Below are positions 19,699 through 28,494 of a stretch of 64,000 nt of DNA, piece by piece. The DNA is from Phyllobacterium endophyticum (lineage in GTDB: Bacteria > Pseudomonadota > Alphaproteobacteria > Rhizobiales > Rhizobiaceae): the NCBI RefSeq assembly GCF_003010935.1, contig NZ_PGGN01000002.1, positions 620,001 through 684,000 on the forward strand. The letters are read 5' to 3'. The notes below the pieces were generated by a model, which saw only the letters and a program-made list of their open reading frames with translations, had not been told where the DNA came from and made no database searches. Positions within the stretch are counted from its first letter, which is position 1, and every line of letters starts with the position of its first letter. Made by a program: the position numbers and the translations under genes.

Positions 19699-20063
19699 TC
19701 ACTCGGTCAATTCTGCCGGCGTAACAGTTTCACGAGGAACTTGTTCCTTGGTGACTTCATAGCTGTCGCAGTGTCGCGGGAGGGTGTCTGGCCGGTGCTC
19801 GCGCAGGTACTGCCAAAGCTTGATCGCATGCCCGTGCGGCGAATAGGCGAACTTGTAGATCGTCTCATGGCTCACACAAATCGGATGCCGCTCCAGCTGC
19901 AGCCGGCCGGCTATCTGTTGCGGCGACAGCCATGCATAATACGCTCGATCACGGATTGGCGCAGATGCGAGAACCGTGCCAGCTTACGCAGCTTGGCACG
20001 CCGGTCCCGCGCCATATCGTTGGCCGTCACACAATAGTGGCCGTTGAGCTCCGGCATTTGCTG
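19699..20063 (-). pseudogene. IS30-type transposase remnant, frameshifted and truncated
   Basis: Read on the minus strand, 20063-19934 encodes ELNGHY...DMARDRRAKLRKLARF, and after a one-base shift near 19932 the frame continues as WLSPQQIAGRLQLERHP, then VSHETIYKFAYS and a tail to a TGA at 19699. This matches the middle of IS30-family transposases (the SPQQIAGRL and SHETIY blocks). The N-terminal helix-turn-helix and the whole C-terminal DDE core are gone, and I see no terminal inverted repeats, so it is an old non-functional fragment. Confidence 0.65.
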
Positions 20064-20211
20064 AATCAATCAGGGAGTAGGTGCGTTCCATGGGCAAGTC
20101 ATTGCGCGTGATATCTATCGCAAGTCGCACTTCATCCTTGAACCCACCCGGCTAAGACAAAGATCACATAAGATAGATTATGGAACAGACGGGAACACAC
20201 TGGTGGACCGA

Positions 20212-20682
20212 TCAGCCCGCAATGTCGGCTACCTGCGCCTTGGCAGCTCTAATCAGCGCCGCAGGATCACTTGGGAAAACGAAATTGGTTCCGCCTGCAG
20301 CAGCCCAGACTACATCGAACTGCATGAGGCATTGGTCGGCGTATGCCTTGATATCGATCAGATGGCCGAGCGGTGCAACGCCGCCAATCGCAAAGCCGGT
20401 TTTCTTTCGGATGAACTTTGGGTCAGCACGATGCAAGCTTTCTCCGGTCAGTCTTGCGGCCTTCTCGAGATCGAGCTTGCGCGGTCCCGATACGAGGAAC
20501 AGATAAAGGTCTTTTGTCTCGGAGCCTTGAAATATCAGCGATTTGACGATTTGCGCCACCGTAACGCCGCACTGGATTGCCGCATCTTCCGCGGTGTGGG
20601 TAGAGTCCGACATCTGACGTATTTCGATTTGGAGACCGGCCGCGTGCGCGGCTCGTCGAACGCGCTCCACGCTCTTGCTCAC
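20212..20682 (-). CDS. YbaK/EbsC-family aminoacyl-tRNA deacylase
   Basis: A 156-residue protein of the YbaK/ProX superfamily, which clears mischarged tRNA (for example Cys-tRNA(Pro)). The family lysine is in AQIVKSLIF near residue 47, and the GFAIGGVAPLGH block near 97-108 is the most conserved family signature. The exact substrate cannot be told from sequence alone. The ATG overlaps the stop of the upstream MBL hydrolase by four bases, which suggests translational coupling. Confidence 0.85.
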   Translation of the reverse strand: MSKSVERVRRAAHAAGLQIEIRQMSDSTHTAEDAAIQCGVTVAQIVKSLIFQGSETKDLYLFLVSGPRKLDLEKAARLTGESLHRADPKFIRKKTGFAIGGVAPLGHLIDIKAYADQCLMQFDVVWAAAGGTNFVFPSDPAALIRAAKAQVADIAG

Positions 20683-21488
20683 GCGATGGCCTCGAAAGAC
20701 AATCCGTCAAATGCGGGCTCTACATGATCGGGAGTGCTACGCAGGACAGTTTCATAGTCCAGCGGTATGTGCATATGGGTCAGAAAGGCTCGCCGCGGCT
20801 TTAGCTTGTCTATCCAATCCATTGTTTCTTCTAAAGAAAAGTGGCTTGGGTGTGTCTTGTATTGCAAAGCGTCGATCACAAGCGTGTCGAGCTCGAACAA
20901 TTGTGCAGCCGTCGTGTCGGGAAAAGAACTGACGTCTGAGCAATAGGCCACATCGCCGATGCGGAAGGCCAGAGACAGGATGTCACCATGGACCTGGGGC
21001 AATGGCAGAAAACGGATAGTGCCACCAGGGCCATCGATATCAAAGGCCTCGTGATGGATAATCTCGTGCGGCCGCAGGATCGGCGGATAACTCGAGCCTT
21101 CCGGCGTTCTGAAGCAATAGCCGAAGCCTTCCATCAGGCGCCGCTGGGTCACCGCATCCGCATAGATGTTCACCAGATCGCGGCGATCGATCACAAATGT
21201 TCTAAGATCATCGAGCCCGTGAATGTGATCGGCATGCGCATGCGTATAGACAACGGCGTCGAGTTTACCGGAGCCAAAATCGATCATCTGCGAGCGGAAA
21301 TCCGGTCCTGTATCGATGACAACAGTGGTGACGCCGCCATGCTCCGCAATGCGCTCGACAAGCATGGACGCCCGGCGCCGGCGGTTCTTCGGGTTCGCGG
21401 GATCGCACCTGCCCCAGTCGCCATTGATACGCGGCGTGCCTGGAGAGGAGCCGCAGCCAAGAATGGTGAACCGCAGGCGATCAGGCAT
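20679..21488 (-). CDS. MBL-fold metallo-hydrolase (PhnP-like), tatD neighbour
   Basis: A 269-residue metallo-beta-lactamase-fold protein. It has the GCGSSPGTP N-terminal block, the metal motif THAHADHIHG near residue 97, a C-terminal LTHMHIPLDYE block and SDVSSFPD, resembling PhnP phosphodiesterases. A cysteine-containing RCDPANPKNRRRR segment follows the first strand. The gene overlaps tatD by eight bases; metG-tatD-MBL is a conserved order in Rhizobiales, which suggests a housekeeping role that I cannot name more exactly. Confidence 0.85.
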   Translation of the reverse strand: MPDRLRFTILGCGSSPGTPRINGDWGRCDPANPKNRRRRASMLVERIAEHGGVTTVVIDTGPDFRSQMIDFGSGKLDAVVYTHAHADHIHGLDDLRTFVIDRRDLVNIYADAVTQRRLMEGFGYCFRTPEGSSYPPILRPHEIIHHEAFDIDGPGGTIRFLPLPQVHGDILSLAFRIGDVAYCSDVSSFPDTTAAQLFELDTLVIDALQYKTHPSHFSLEETMDWIDKLKPRRAFLTHMHIPLDYETVLRSTPDHVEPAFDGLSFEAIA

Positions 21489-22269
21489 GATCCGGCCTGG
21501 GCATCTTGGTGAACAGGCGGAAAACGTTTTCCGAGGTCAAAGTGCCGAGTTCTGCTTCGCCGACTCCGATCGTCTGTGCCAGAACGGCTGCCGTATGCCG
21601 CACAAAGCTTGGCTCGTTGCGCCGGCCGCGGTGTGGCACCGGAGCGAGGTAGGGCGCGTCAGTTTCGACCAAAAGCCGGTCATGCGGCACGTTGCGCGCA
21701 ATGTCGCGCAGCTCGGTCGAGTTCTTGAAGGTGAGAATGCCCGAGAACGAGACGTACCCGCCAAGTTCTACGCCTACCCGCGCCAGTTCTGCCCCGGACG
21801 AAAAGCAGTGCAAAATGAAAGGGAAGGCGCCCTTCCCTGTTTCTTCCGTCAAGATCGAAATCATATCCTCGTCGGCGCTGCGGGCGTGGATGACCAATGG
21901 CAAGCCGGTGGCGCGCGAGGCTGCGATATGCGTGCGAAAACCCTGCGCCTGTGCCTCTCTAGGCGCGTGGTCGTAATGGTAGTCCAGCCCCGCCTCACCG
22001 ATCGCCACCACCTTTGGATGTTCCGAGAGCCGGATCAGGTCTTCCGCGGTTACATCCAGCTCCTCGTGCGCGTTGTTTGGGTGCGTTCCGACCGATGCGT
22101 AGACGCTAGCATATTGCTCTGCGATCCGGATGATATCGGCAAAGCGTTTGACCCGCGTGCAGATGGTTACAAGCCGAATTATATCATGATCAAGCGCCCG
22201 CTGGACAATGGCGTCGCGCTCCTCGGCGAAGTCCGCAAAGTCCAGGTGGCAGTGACTGTCGACCAGCAT
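21481..22269 (-). CDS. tatD: TatD family metal-dependent DNase
   Basis: A 262-residue TIM-barrel metal hydrolase. The N-terminal metal ligands are in VDSHCHLDF at residues 3-11; further ligands are in IGEAGLDYHYDHAP, IHARSADED and LLVETDAPYLAP. The family includes 3'-5' exonucleases. The ATG at 22269 is preferred: the frame continues 26 codons upstream, but these would overlap metG and carry no family sequence. It follows metG after four bases. Confidence 0.93.
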   Translation of the reverse strand: MLVDSHCHLDFADFAEERDAIVQRALDHDIIRLVTICTRVKRFADIIRIAEQYASVYASVGTHPNNAHEELDVTAEDLIRLSEHPKVVAIGEAGLDYHYDHAPREAQAQGFRTHIAASRATGLPLVIHARSADEDMISILTEETGKGAFPFILHCFSSGAELARVGVELGGYVSFSGILTFKNSTELRDIARNVPHDRLLVETDAPYLAPVPHRGRRNEPSFVRHTAAVLAQTIGVGEAELGTLTSENVFRLFTKMPRPDHA

Positions 22270-22273
22270 TCGA

Positions 22274-23821
22274 TCAGGCTTCTTTGTCAGCTTCGACGTA
22301 GCGCGGAAAAATCGGCTGCGGGGCCGGAAGATCAGCGCCTGGCACAAGGCTGCCCCCTGTCAGATCCGCGAAGTTGCGCTTGTCCGCGGGAACCGCCAGA
22401 ATGTCGAGCAGTTTTCCTGCGGATCCAGGTATGAAGGGTTGGCACAGAATGCCGACGCGCCGGATGACTTCCGCAGTGACATAAAGGACCGTCTCCATGC
22501 GTGCCGTATCCGTCTTCCTCAGCGCCCAAGGCTCTTGTGACGCAAAATAGCGGTTTGCCTCGGCGACCACTCCGAAGATGGCGGCGAGAGCCAGATGTAA
22601 CGCCTGCGAGTCGACGGCTTTGCGTGCAATCTCAAGCGCTGCGACAGCCTGCGCGAATATCGCCTCGTCAGCATCGGTGAACGTACCGGGCTGCGGAACT
22701 TTCGCGTCGCAGTTCTTGGCGATCATCGAGAGCGAACGCTGTGCCAGATTGCCAAGATCGTTGGCGAGGTCGGCGTTGGTCCGGTTGACGATGGCCTCAT
22801 GACTATAATTACCATCCTGGCCGAACGGTATCTCGCGCAATAGGAAGTAGCGCAGCTGGTCCAAACCATAATGCGCAACCAATGCACTTGGATCGATGAC
22901 ATTACCGACGGACTTGGACATTTTCTCGCCGCGGTTGAACACGAAGCCATGGCCGAAAACACGCTTTGGCAATTCAATGCCCGCGGACCACAAGAACGCT
23001 GGCCAATAGACCGAGTGAAAACGGATGATATCCTTGCCGATAATGTGTACGTCGGCTGGCCAATAGCGCCAACGCCCGGCGTCTTCATCGGGATAGCCCG
23101 CAGCCGTGATGTAATTCGTCAGCGCGTCGACCCAGACATACATGACGTGCTTTTCGTCGCCCGGAACAGGGATACCCCAGTCGAACGTCGTGCGTGATAC
23201 GGAAAGGTCCCTAAGACCGGATTTGACGAAGGAGACGACTTCGTTACGCCGCTCATCCGGACCGATGAAACTCGGGTTATCGGCATAGAGCTTCAGCAGG
23301 CGATCCTGATAGGCCGACAGGCGGAAGAAGTAGCTCTCTTCCTCGATCCATTCAACCGGCGTTCCCTGAGGACCGTAGCGCACGTTGTCAGCACGAACTT
23401 CGGTCTCGTCCTCCTGGTAATAGGCTTCATCGCGCACTGAATACCAGCCGGCATAGCCACCTTTGTATATGTCGCCCGCATCGGCCATTTTCTGCCAGAT
23501 TGCCTGCGATGCCTCGTAGTGCCGCGCCTCGGTGGTCCTGATGAAGTCATCATAAGATGCATTCAGAAGCACGCCCATCTCGCGGAAAAGCTTGGCATTT
23601 CTGTCCGCCAGTTCACGCGGCGAGATGCCTTCCTTGCGTGCCGTCTGCAGCATCTTGATGCCGTGCTCGTCCGTGCCGCTGAGGAATAGCACGTCCTTGC
23701 CGTCGTGACGGTTGAACCGCGCGATTGCGTCAGTCGCAATCAGTTCGTAGGCATGACCGATATGCGGGCTACCGTTGGGGTAGGAAATGGCAGTTGTGAT
23801 GTAAAATGTTTCGCGGCTCAT
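22274..23821 (-). CDS. metG: Methionyl-tRNA synthetase
   Basis: A 515-residue class-I synthetase that charges tRNA(Met). The HIGH motif is at residues 20-23 (SPHIGHAYE) and KMSKS at about 298-302 ([10 protein letters not shown]). It lacks the zinc-knuckle cysteines and the C-terminal tRNA-binding domain of the longer forms, so it is the short metG2-type enzyme usual in alphaproteobacteria. It lies between holB and tatD; 106 bases separate it from holB, so it may have its own promoter there. Confidence 0.97.
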   Translation of the reverse strand: MSRETFYITTAISYPNGSPHIGHAYELIATDAIARFNRHDGKDVLFLSGTDEHGIKMLQTARKEGISPRELADRNAKLFREMGVLLNASYDDFIRTTEARHYEASQAIWQKMADAGDIYKGGYAGWYSVRDEAYYQEDETEVRADNVRYGPQGTPVEWIEEESYFFRLSAYQDRLLKLYADNPSFIGPDERRNEVVSFVKSGLRDLSVSRTTFDWGIPVPGDEKHVMYVWVDALTNYITAAGYPDEDAGRWRYWPADVHIIGKDIIRFHSVYWPAFLWSAGIELPKRVFGHGFVFNRGEKMSKSVGNVIDPSALVAHYGLDQLRYFLLREIPFGQDGNYSHEAIVNRTNADLANDLGNLAQRSLSMIAKNCDAKVPQPGTFTDADEAIFAQAVAALEIARKAVDSQALHLALAAIFGVVAEANRYFASQEPWALRKTDTARMETVLYVTAEVIRRVGILCQPFIPGSAGKLLDILAVPADKRNFADLTGGSLVPGADLPAPQPIFPRYVEADKEA

Positions 23822-23927
23822 AGGTAACCTGATTTCGTCTTTGATTTCGGTAATCTGGGAAAAAACGTTCGGCTGACATAACGCAAGTCAGGCCTGATTG
23901 CCATACTCCACGCCCATAACGATACCG

Positions 23928-24989
23928 TCAACTTGGCGACCAAAGAGCCCGGTGCGTCCTGCCGAGGAAAATCAGTACAGTCTGCTTGCGATCAAGGTTG
24001 AAAGCAGCGGCCTCCCTCGCCTCATTCTGCATTTCCTGCCAGATGGCAGACCAGCGGTTGGCTTGCGAAACGTCGCCCTGCTCTGCGCCCAGCCGCGCCT
24101 TCACGGCGATGCGTCCCAGCAGATCATCTAGGAAAAGGTCATATTGAATCTCGGCGTCGCGTGCGGACAGCGCCGTTGCAAGTGCATGCGCCTTCGGCAC
24201 GTCGAAAACACGATTGCTCAACACGGCATCGACTGCGCTGGAAATTTCAAGCCCGCCAAACGCCAGAAGCAAGGCCGCCTTGCGAACGCTGCCATCGGCT
24301 TGGGCGATAAGCGAATCCGCGTCCGGCAATTGTGCGGGATCCAGATTAATAGCCATTAGCGCTGCCAAGAGGTCATTGCGCTCAAGCGGCTCGAACCGGA
24401 TCGATTGGCAACGGGATCGGATTGTCGGCAGCAGCCGGCCAGATGAATGCGAGATCAAAATGAACAGTGTTCGTTTCGGTGGTTCTTCAAGTGTTTTCAA
24501 CAAGGCGTTGGCCGCATTGCGATTCATGTCATCGGCAGGGTCGACGATGACAATGCGCCATGCGCCATCATGAGCCGTGCGATTGAGAAAATGGGTGACA
24601 CGTCTGATCTCGTCGACCGTGATGCCGGTCTTGAACTTGCCGGTCTTGGCGTCAACGGGCCGGCTGATATGCAGCACCGAAAGATGCGTTCCACTTGCGA
24701 GCTGCCTGTAAGGTGCGGCCGCGAAATCCGGCACGGCCAGCGTGATCGGTGCGTCGCGTTCCCGTGGATACTTCAGCATATGACCCGCGAGATGAAACGC
24801 CAGGGTAGCCTTGCCCACACCTTGCTGACCTTCGAGCAACAGTGCGTGGTGCATCTGGCCCGACTGATAGACCTGCGCCAGGAACGACCTGATGCCGCCA
24901 TGACCAAAAAGTGCAGGATTGGCAGACGGCGCAGGAATACCGTCGATCGAGTCGTGCGTTGCAGGAACGTCGAGAACGGCGTCGCTCAT
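23928..24989 (-). CDS. holB: DNA polymerase III delta' subunit
   Basis: This clamp-loader subunit has 353 residues. The AAA+ Walker A is GQQGVGKA (54-61); sensor and Walker B regions include [28 protein letters not shown], a delta' hallmark, followed by the [11 protein letters not shown] block. The zinc-binding cysteines of E. coli delta' are not visible. The ATG overlaps the tmk stop (ATGA); tmk-holB pairing is common. Confidence 0.94.
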   Translation of the reverse strand: MSDAVLDVPATHDSIDGIPAPSANPALFGHGGIRSFLAQVYQSGQMHHALLLEGQQGVGKATLAFHLAGHMLKYPRERDAPITLAVPDFAAAPYRQLASGTHLSVLHISRPVDAKTGKFKTGITVDEIRRVTHFLNRTAHDGAWRIVIVDPADDMNRNAANALLKTLEEPPKRTLFILISHSSGRLLPTIRSRCQSIRFEPLERNDLLAALMAINLDPAQLPDADSLIAQADGSVRKAALLLAFGGLEISSAVDAVLSNRVFDVPKAHALATALSARDAEIQYDLFLDDLLGRIAVKARLGAEQGDVSQANRWSAIWQEMQNEAREAAAFNLDRKQTVLIFLGRTHRALWSPS

Positions 24990-25666
24990 TTCACCACCTC
25001 AATACTTTGCGAATTCATCCCCCGGCTGGCCTTCAATTGGTCAGACAGCGCGGCGATGTCGAGCGCAATTTCATCTGGAGGGCGATCTGCATCGACGACC
25101 TTGCACCGCTCTGGCTCCGCGCTCGCGATGGCAAGATATGCATCGCGCCGTTTTCGCTGCAGGTCGATGGTTTCCCTTTCAAAGCGATCGGCCGCTACCT
25201 CCCCGCGCCGTGCATTAGCGCGTTGCAAGCCAATCTCGGCGGGCAGATCAAGGATGATTGTCATATCCGGCATTAAGCCGTTGATGGCTGCCTGCTCGAT
25301 GGCACGCATGAGCGCGGGATCGAGGTCGCCAGTAACGCCCTGATAGACGCGACTTGAGTCGATATATCTATCGCACAGTACCATTTGTCCCGCCTTCAAT
25401 GCCTGGCGGATCACCTGCTCGACGTGGTCATTGCGTGCAGCGGCAAACAGCAACGCTTCCATTGCCGGTCCGAAGGGTTCGGCAGCGCCGCTCAATATGA
25501 CATGGCGCACGGCCTCTGCGCCTGGAGAACCGCCCGGCTCTCGCGTCACAAGCACGTTGTCGCCGCCTGCCCGCAGATGCTCGGCCAATCGGGCGATCTG
25601 CGTCGATTTACCGGCGCCCTCGCCTCCTTCGAATGTAATGAAAAGTCCTTGCACGCTGTCAGCCAT
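24986..25666 (-). CDS. tmk: Thymidylate kinase
   Basis: This enzyme phosphorylates dTMP to dTDP. The P-loop GGEGAGKST is at residues 14-22, the DR(Y/H) motif in LCDRYIDSS near 102-110, and a lid region with [15 protein letters not shown] follows. The ATG at 25666 is taken as start; an upstream ATG at 25684 adds six residues and has no better ribosome site. It is coupled to holB by an ATGA overlap. Confidence 0.95.
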   Translation of the reverse strand: MADSVQGLFITFEGGEGAGKSTQIARLAEHLRAGGDNVLVTREPGGSPGAEAVRHVILSGAAEPFGPAMEALLFAAARNDHVEQVIRQALKAGQMVLCDRYIDSSRVYQGVTGDLDPALMRAIEQAAINGLMPDMTIILDLPAEIGLQRANARRGEVAADRFERETIDLQRKRRDAYLAIASAEPERCKVVDADRPPDEIALDIAALSDQLKASRGMNSQSIEVVK

Positions 25667-25739
25667 CTTTCGATACGAAGTCACTGTTCGTGCAGATGGT
25701 TCTAGCCTCCGGAAAAGAAAAGGTCGAGGCGCTATCGTT

Positions 25740-26963
25740 TCAGAAATCGAGTTGCCGGACCCAGCCTGTGGCCAGTTCCAATACGGCGTCGAGGGATCGC
25801 TTTTTCAGGTCACCGCTGTCGATTGCTTCTGCCGTATAGACCGGAGTCTCCTGAACAAGCGCATCACCGATCCAAATGCGCAATATACCTACCTGCTGAT
25901 CGGCCTTGAGCGGAGCCACCAGAGGACCCTGGTATACGACATGTGCTTTCAGACGATCACGATTGGCGACCGGTATCAGAATACTGATTTTCTCATGTGC
26001 TTTCAGCGCGACACCGGATCTGACCCCGCCAAACACCTTTGCCTCGCCGACGATTTCGTTTGCCGCAAAAATGTCGGCCTCCTCAAACGCCTGATAGGCC
26101 CATTCGAAAATGCGCTTGGCCTCTTCGGCGCGTTCCTTGTCGCTGGCAAGCCCGCTGAGTGCCGCGATATAGCGCCGGCCGTTCCGCTCTGTGGAGCCGA
26201 CGATGCCGTAGCCGGATTGCTCGGTATAGCCGGTTCCCATTCCGTCAGCGCCAATGTCCAACCGCAACAAAGGATTGCGATTGCGCTGGAAGATGTTGTT
26301 CCAGGTGAAGTTGTCCTGCGCGTAAGTCCGGTAATATTCCGGGTATTCCCGTTTGATATGGCGAGCCAAGGCGACCAGATCCGTCAAGGACATTCGCTGC
26401 TTCGGGTCGGGCAGTCCAGTCGAATTGACGAATGTCGAGTGCTTCAACCCGATGGCCTTCGCGCGCGAATTCATCATCTCTGCAAATTTCTGTTCTGAAC
26501 CGGCAATGCCTTCCGCCAGGATGATACAGCCATCGTTGGCCGATTGAACGATGACCCCCTGGATCAGGTCGCCAACGCTGACGGAGGATTTCAGCTTGGC
26601 AAACATAGTCGATCCGCCTGAAGGCGCTCCGCCTGTCCGCCAGGCGTTTTCGCTGACAACATACTGCGTCGATAGTGCGATCTCGCCTGTCTTGAGGCCA
26701 TGAAAAACTACTTCCATGGTCATCAGCTTGGCAAGCGCGGCCGGTTCGATCAGCGTGTCAGGCGATTTCGCATAAAGGATGGTTCCGGTCTGGTCTTCGA
26801 CCATCAAGGCTTGCTTGGCCTTGGTTTCGAACTGCGTGTCCTGCGCTTTGGCCTCACCAGCCAACGCAAGCGCCGCGCCAAGGGCGATACTGCGAACCAA
26901 CGCCGTCAGGAATTGGCCAAGTCTCCGAAAATCAATTGCCGTCATCGCGAACGACGAAGGCAT
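25740..26963 (-). CDS. D-alanyl-D-alanine carboxypeptidase homologue (PBP5/6 family) lacking SxxK serine and KTG lysine
   Basis: A 407-residue exported protein with a signal peptide ([16 protein letters not shown]) and the peptidase S11 fold. The SxxK motif, where the acyl-enzyme serine sits, reads ALAK (PAALAK; Ala76, codon GCG at 26738-26736), and the KTG box reads GTG ([10 protein letters not shown]; Gly243). The SxN motif is kept (SAND). It should therefore be unable to cleave D-Ala-D-Ala by the normal mechanism. A C-terminal PBP5-type beta domain is present. The start at 26963 has AGGAG upstream and overlaps the rlpA end by 32 bases. Neighbours are tmk and rlpA, the usual place of this gene in Rhizobiales. 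Confidence 0.85.
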   Translation of the reverse strand: MPSSFAMTAIDFRRLGQFLTALVRSIALGAALALAGEAKAQDTQFETKAKQALMVEDQTGTILYAKSPDTLIEPAALAKLMTMEVVFHGLKTGEIALSTQYVVSENAWRTGGAPSGGSTMFAKLKSSVSVGDLIQGVIVQSANDGCIILAEGIAGSEQKFAEMMNSRAKAIGLKHSTFVNSTGLPDPKQRMSLTDLVALARHIKREYPEYYRTYAQDNFTWNNIFQRNRNPLLRLDIGADGMGTGYTEQSGYGIVGSTERNGRRYIAALSGLASDKERAEEAKRIFEWAYQAFEEADIFAANEIVGEAKVFGGVRSGVALKAHEKISILIPVANRDRLKAHVVYQGPLVAPLKADQQVGILRIWIGDALVQETPVYTAEAIDSGDLKKRSLDAVLELATGWVRQLDF

Positions 26964-28281
26964 CGACAGCTCCTGCGTTCCATGCCGCTTGGAGCAGCGC
27001 GTCGGTGTTCCTGCTTGTACCTGCACGAGCCGTCAAGCCAATCCTTGGCCCTTCCGGGCTGGCAATCTCAGCAAGATCAACCTTGCCCAATGTGACAAGT
27101 GCTGACATCACCCTTCTAGCATCTGCCTCGCTGGCGAATAGCCCGACATCCACATACTCGCCCGAAGGGATAATGGCTTGCGGCTGGCTCCGATTTTTCC
27201 ATGCATTCGAAATAGCGTCTGGCGAGAGGAGATTATTTGCAGCCTCAACAGTGTCGTTGGCGCTTGCCACACGCTCGCTGGCGTAGGAACTGATGAACGG
27301 AGATGCGGCCTTTCCGCGTTTGAGCGAGCCAACAAGAATGGTTGGCTTGTCCTCGATAAACGGTCCGATCAACGGAAGAACCGGAACGATATCCATATTG
27401 AAGGACAGGCCTGAATTATCCATCAGGCTGGCCGTCGGCTCCGACATTTGTGGCGCCCCAAGTTGCGCGGCCTGATCGTTCAGCGACATCGGCTGATTGC
27501 CTATGCTTGCAACTTGCACGCCGGTTGGTTGAGCTTGCCGCATGCCCGGAATCGCTACAGGCGCACTCTGTGTCGGCGTCGGTCCATTCATGGCGATCAT
27601 GATCCCGGACGCAGGCTGACCGAACGGATCAGGCGCATTGGGGCCACGGTAGGAGGCCATCAGGAAACTGTCGTCGCGGCCCTCAAGTGGAGCACGGCCG
27701 ACATATTCGACCTTGACGCTAGCGGTTCCGGTATCATGGTAATCGAGAAGCTGGGCGGCGCGTTGCGACAGATCGATCAGACGATTGCTGTGATAAGGAC
27801 CGCGATCGTTTACGCGGACGATGACAGAACTGCCATTGCTGAGGTTGGTGACGCGCGCGTAGCTTGGCAGCGGCATTGTCGGATGAGCAGCCGACAGGTG
27901 GTTCGTGTCATAGACCTCGCCATTGGCGGTCAAGCGTCCGTGAAACGCCGAACCATACCAGGATGCCCTGCCCTTGCGGACATAACCCGGCTCTTCCTTC
28001 GGATAGTACCACTTCCCGGCAACCTGGTAAGGCCGGCCCGTCTGGTTCCGCCCGCCGCCACGCGGCATGTTGCGGGAGTTGATGACGACGCGCGGACTTG
28101 CCTTCACGCCGTATTCCGATTCAGCGAAATATTCCTTGCCATGGCTTTTCTTGGCTGCCGTGGTGACCTTCGGCGATGACGCGCACGCCGCCATCATGGC
28201 GCCCATCGCGACTACACCCATAACTCTTAAAGCTTTGGCTTTTGACAATGCAAACCGCCGGCCACGCGGGACCGCCCCCAA
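26932..28281 (-). CDS. rlpA: RlpA septal-ring lytic transglycosylase-like lipoprotein with SPOR domain
   Basis: About 449 residues. The N-terminal signal ends in the lipobox MMAAC. Residues ~100-200 are the double-psi beta-barrel: GRASWYGSAFHGRLTANGE, LPSYARVTNL and the catalytic-type Asp in VRVNDRGPY. A low-complexity Pro/Gln/Ala-rich linker follows, and the last ~80 residues form a SPOR-like domain (YVDVGLFASEADARRVM), which binds denuded septal glycan. The start is uncertain: TTG at 28281 is the longest; TTG at 28248 would give a normal signal peptide; the ATG at 28221 is too close to the lipobox. Confidence 0.88.
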   Translation of the reverse strand: MGAVPRGRRFALSKAKALRVMGVVAMGAMMAACASSPKVTTAAKKSHGKEYFAESEYGVKASPRVVINSRNMPRGGGRNQTGRPYQVAGKWYYPKEEPGYVRKGRASWYGSAFHGRLTANGEVYDTNHLSAAHPTMPLPSYARVTNLSNGSSVIVRVNDRGPYHSNRLIDLSQRAAQLLDYHDTGTASVKVEYVGRAPLEGRDDSFLMASYRGPNAPDPFGQPASGIMIAMNGPTPTQSAPVAIPGMRQAQPTGVQVASIGNQPMSLNDQAAQLGAPQMSEPTASLMDNSGLSFNMDIVPVLPLIGPFIEDKPTILVGSLKRGKAASPFISSYASERVASANDTVEAANNLLSPDAISNAWKNRSQPQAIIPSGEYVDVGLFASEADARRVMSALVTLGKVDLAEIASPEGPRIGLTARAGTSRNTDALLQAAWNAGAVDAFVVRDDGN

Positions 28282-28494
28282 GAATTTTATATTTGATAGA
28301 CAGATCAGAATGCCGGTGCAACCACATAACCTGTCATGGGATATACACCATGCCTATCAATGCCACCGATAGATTGATACCAGCTTAACGATATAGGGCT
28401 AAACTGGCGCAACGACCGCGCTTCTACCCGCCTGGATGGCGCCCAATGCAATCAATTCACTTTTTGTGTTCGCCGGACTCACAGCGGGAGTTGT

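Noticed and set aside
21316-22434. Plus-strand frame of 372 codons opposite MBL hydrolase and tatD
   Set aside because: Antisense shadow that crosses two real gene boundaries.
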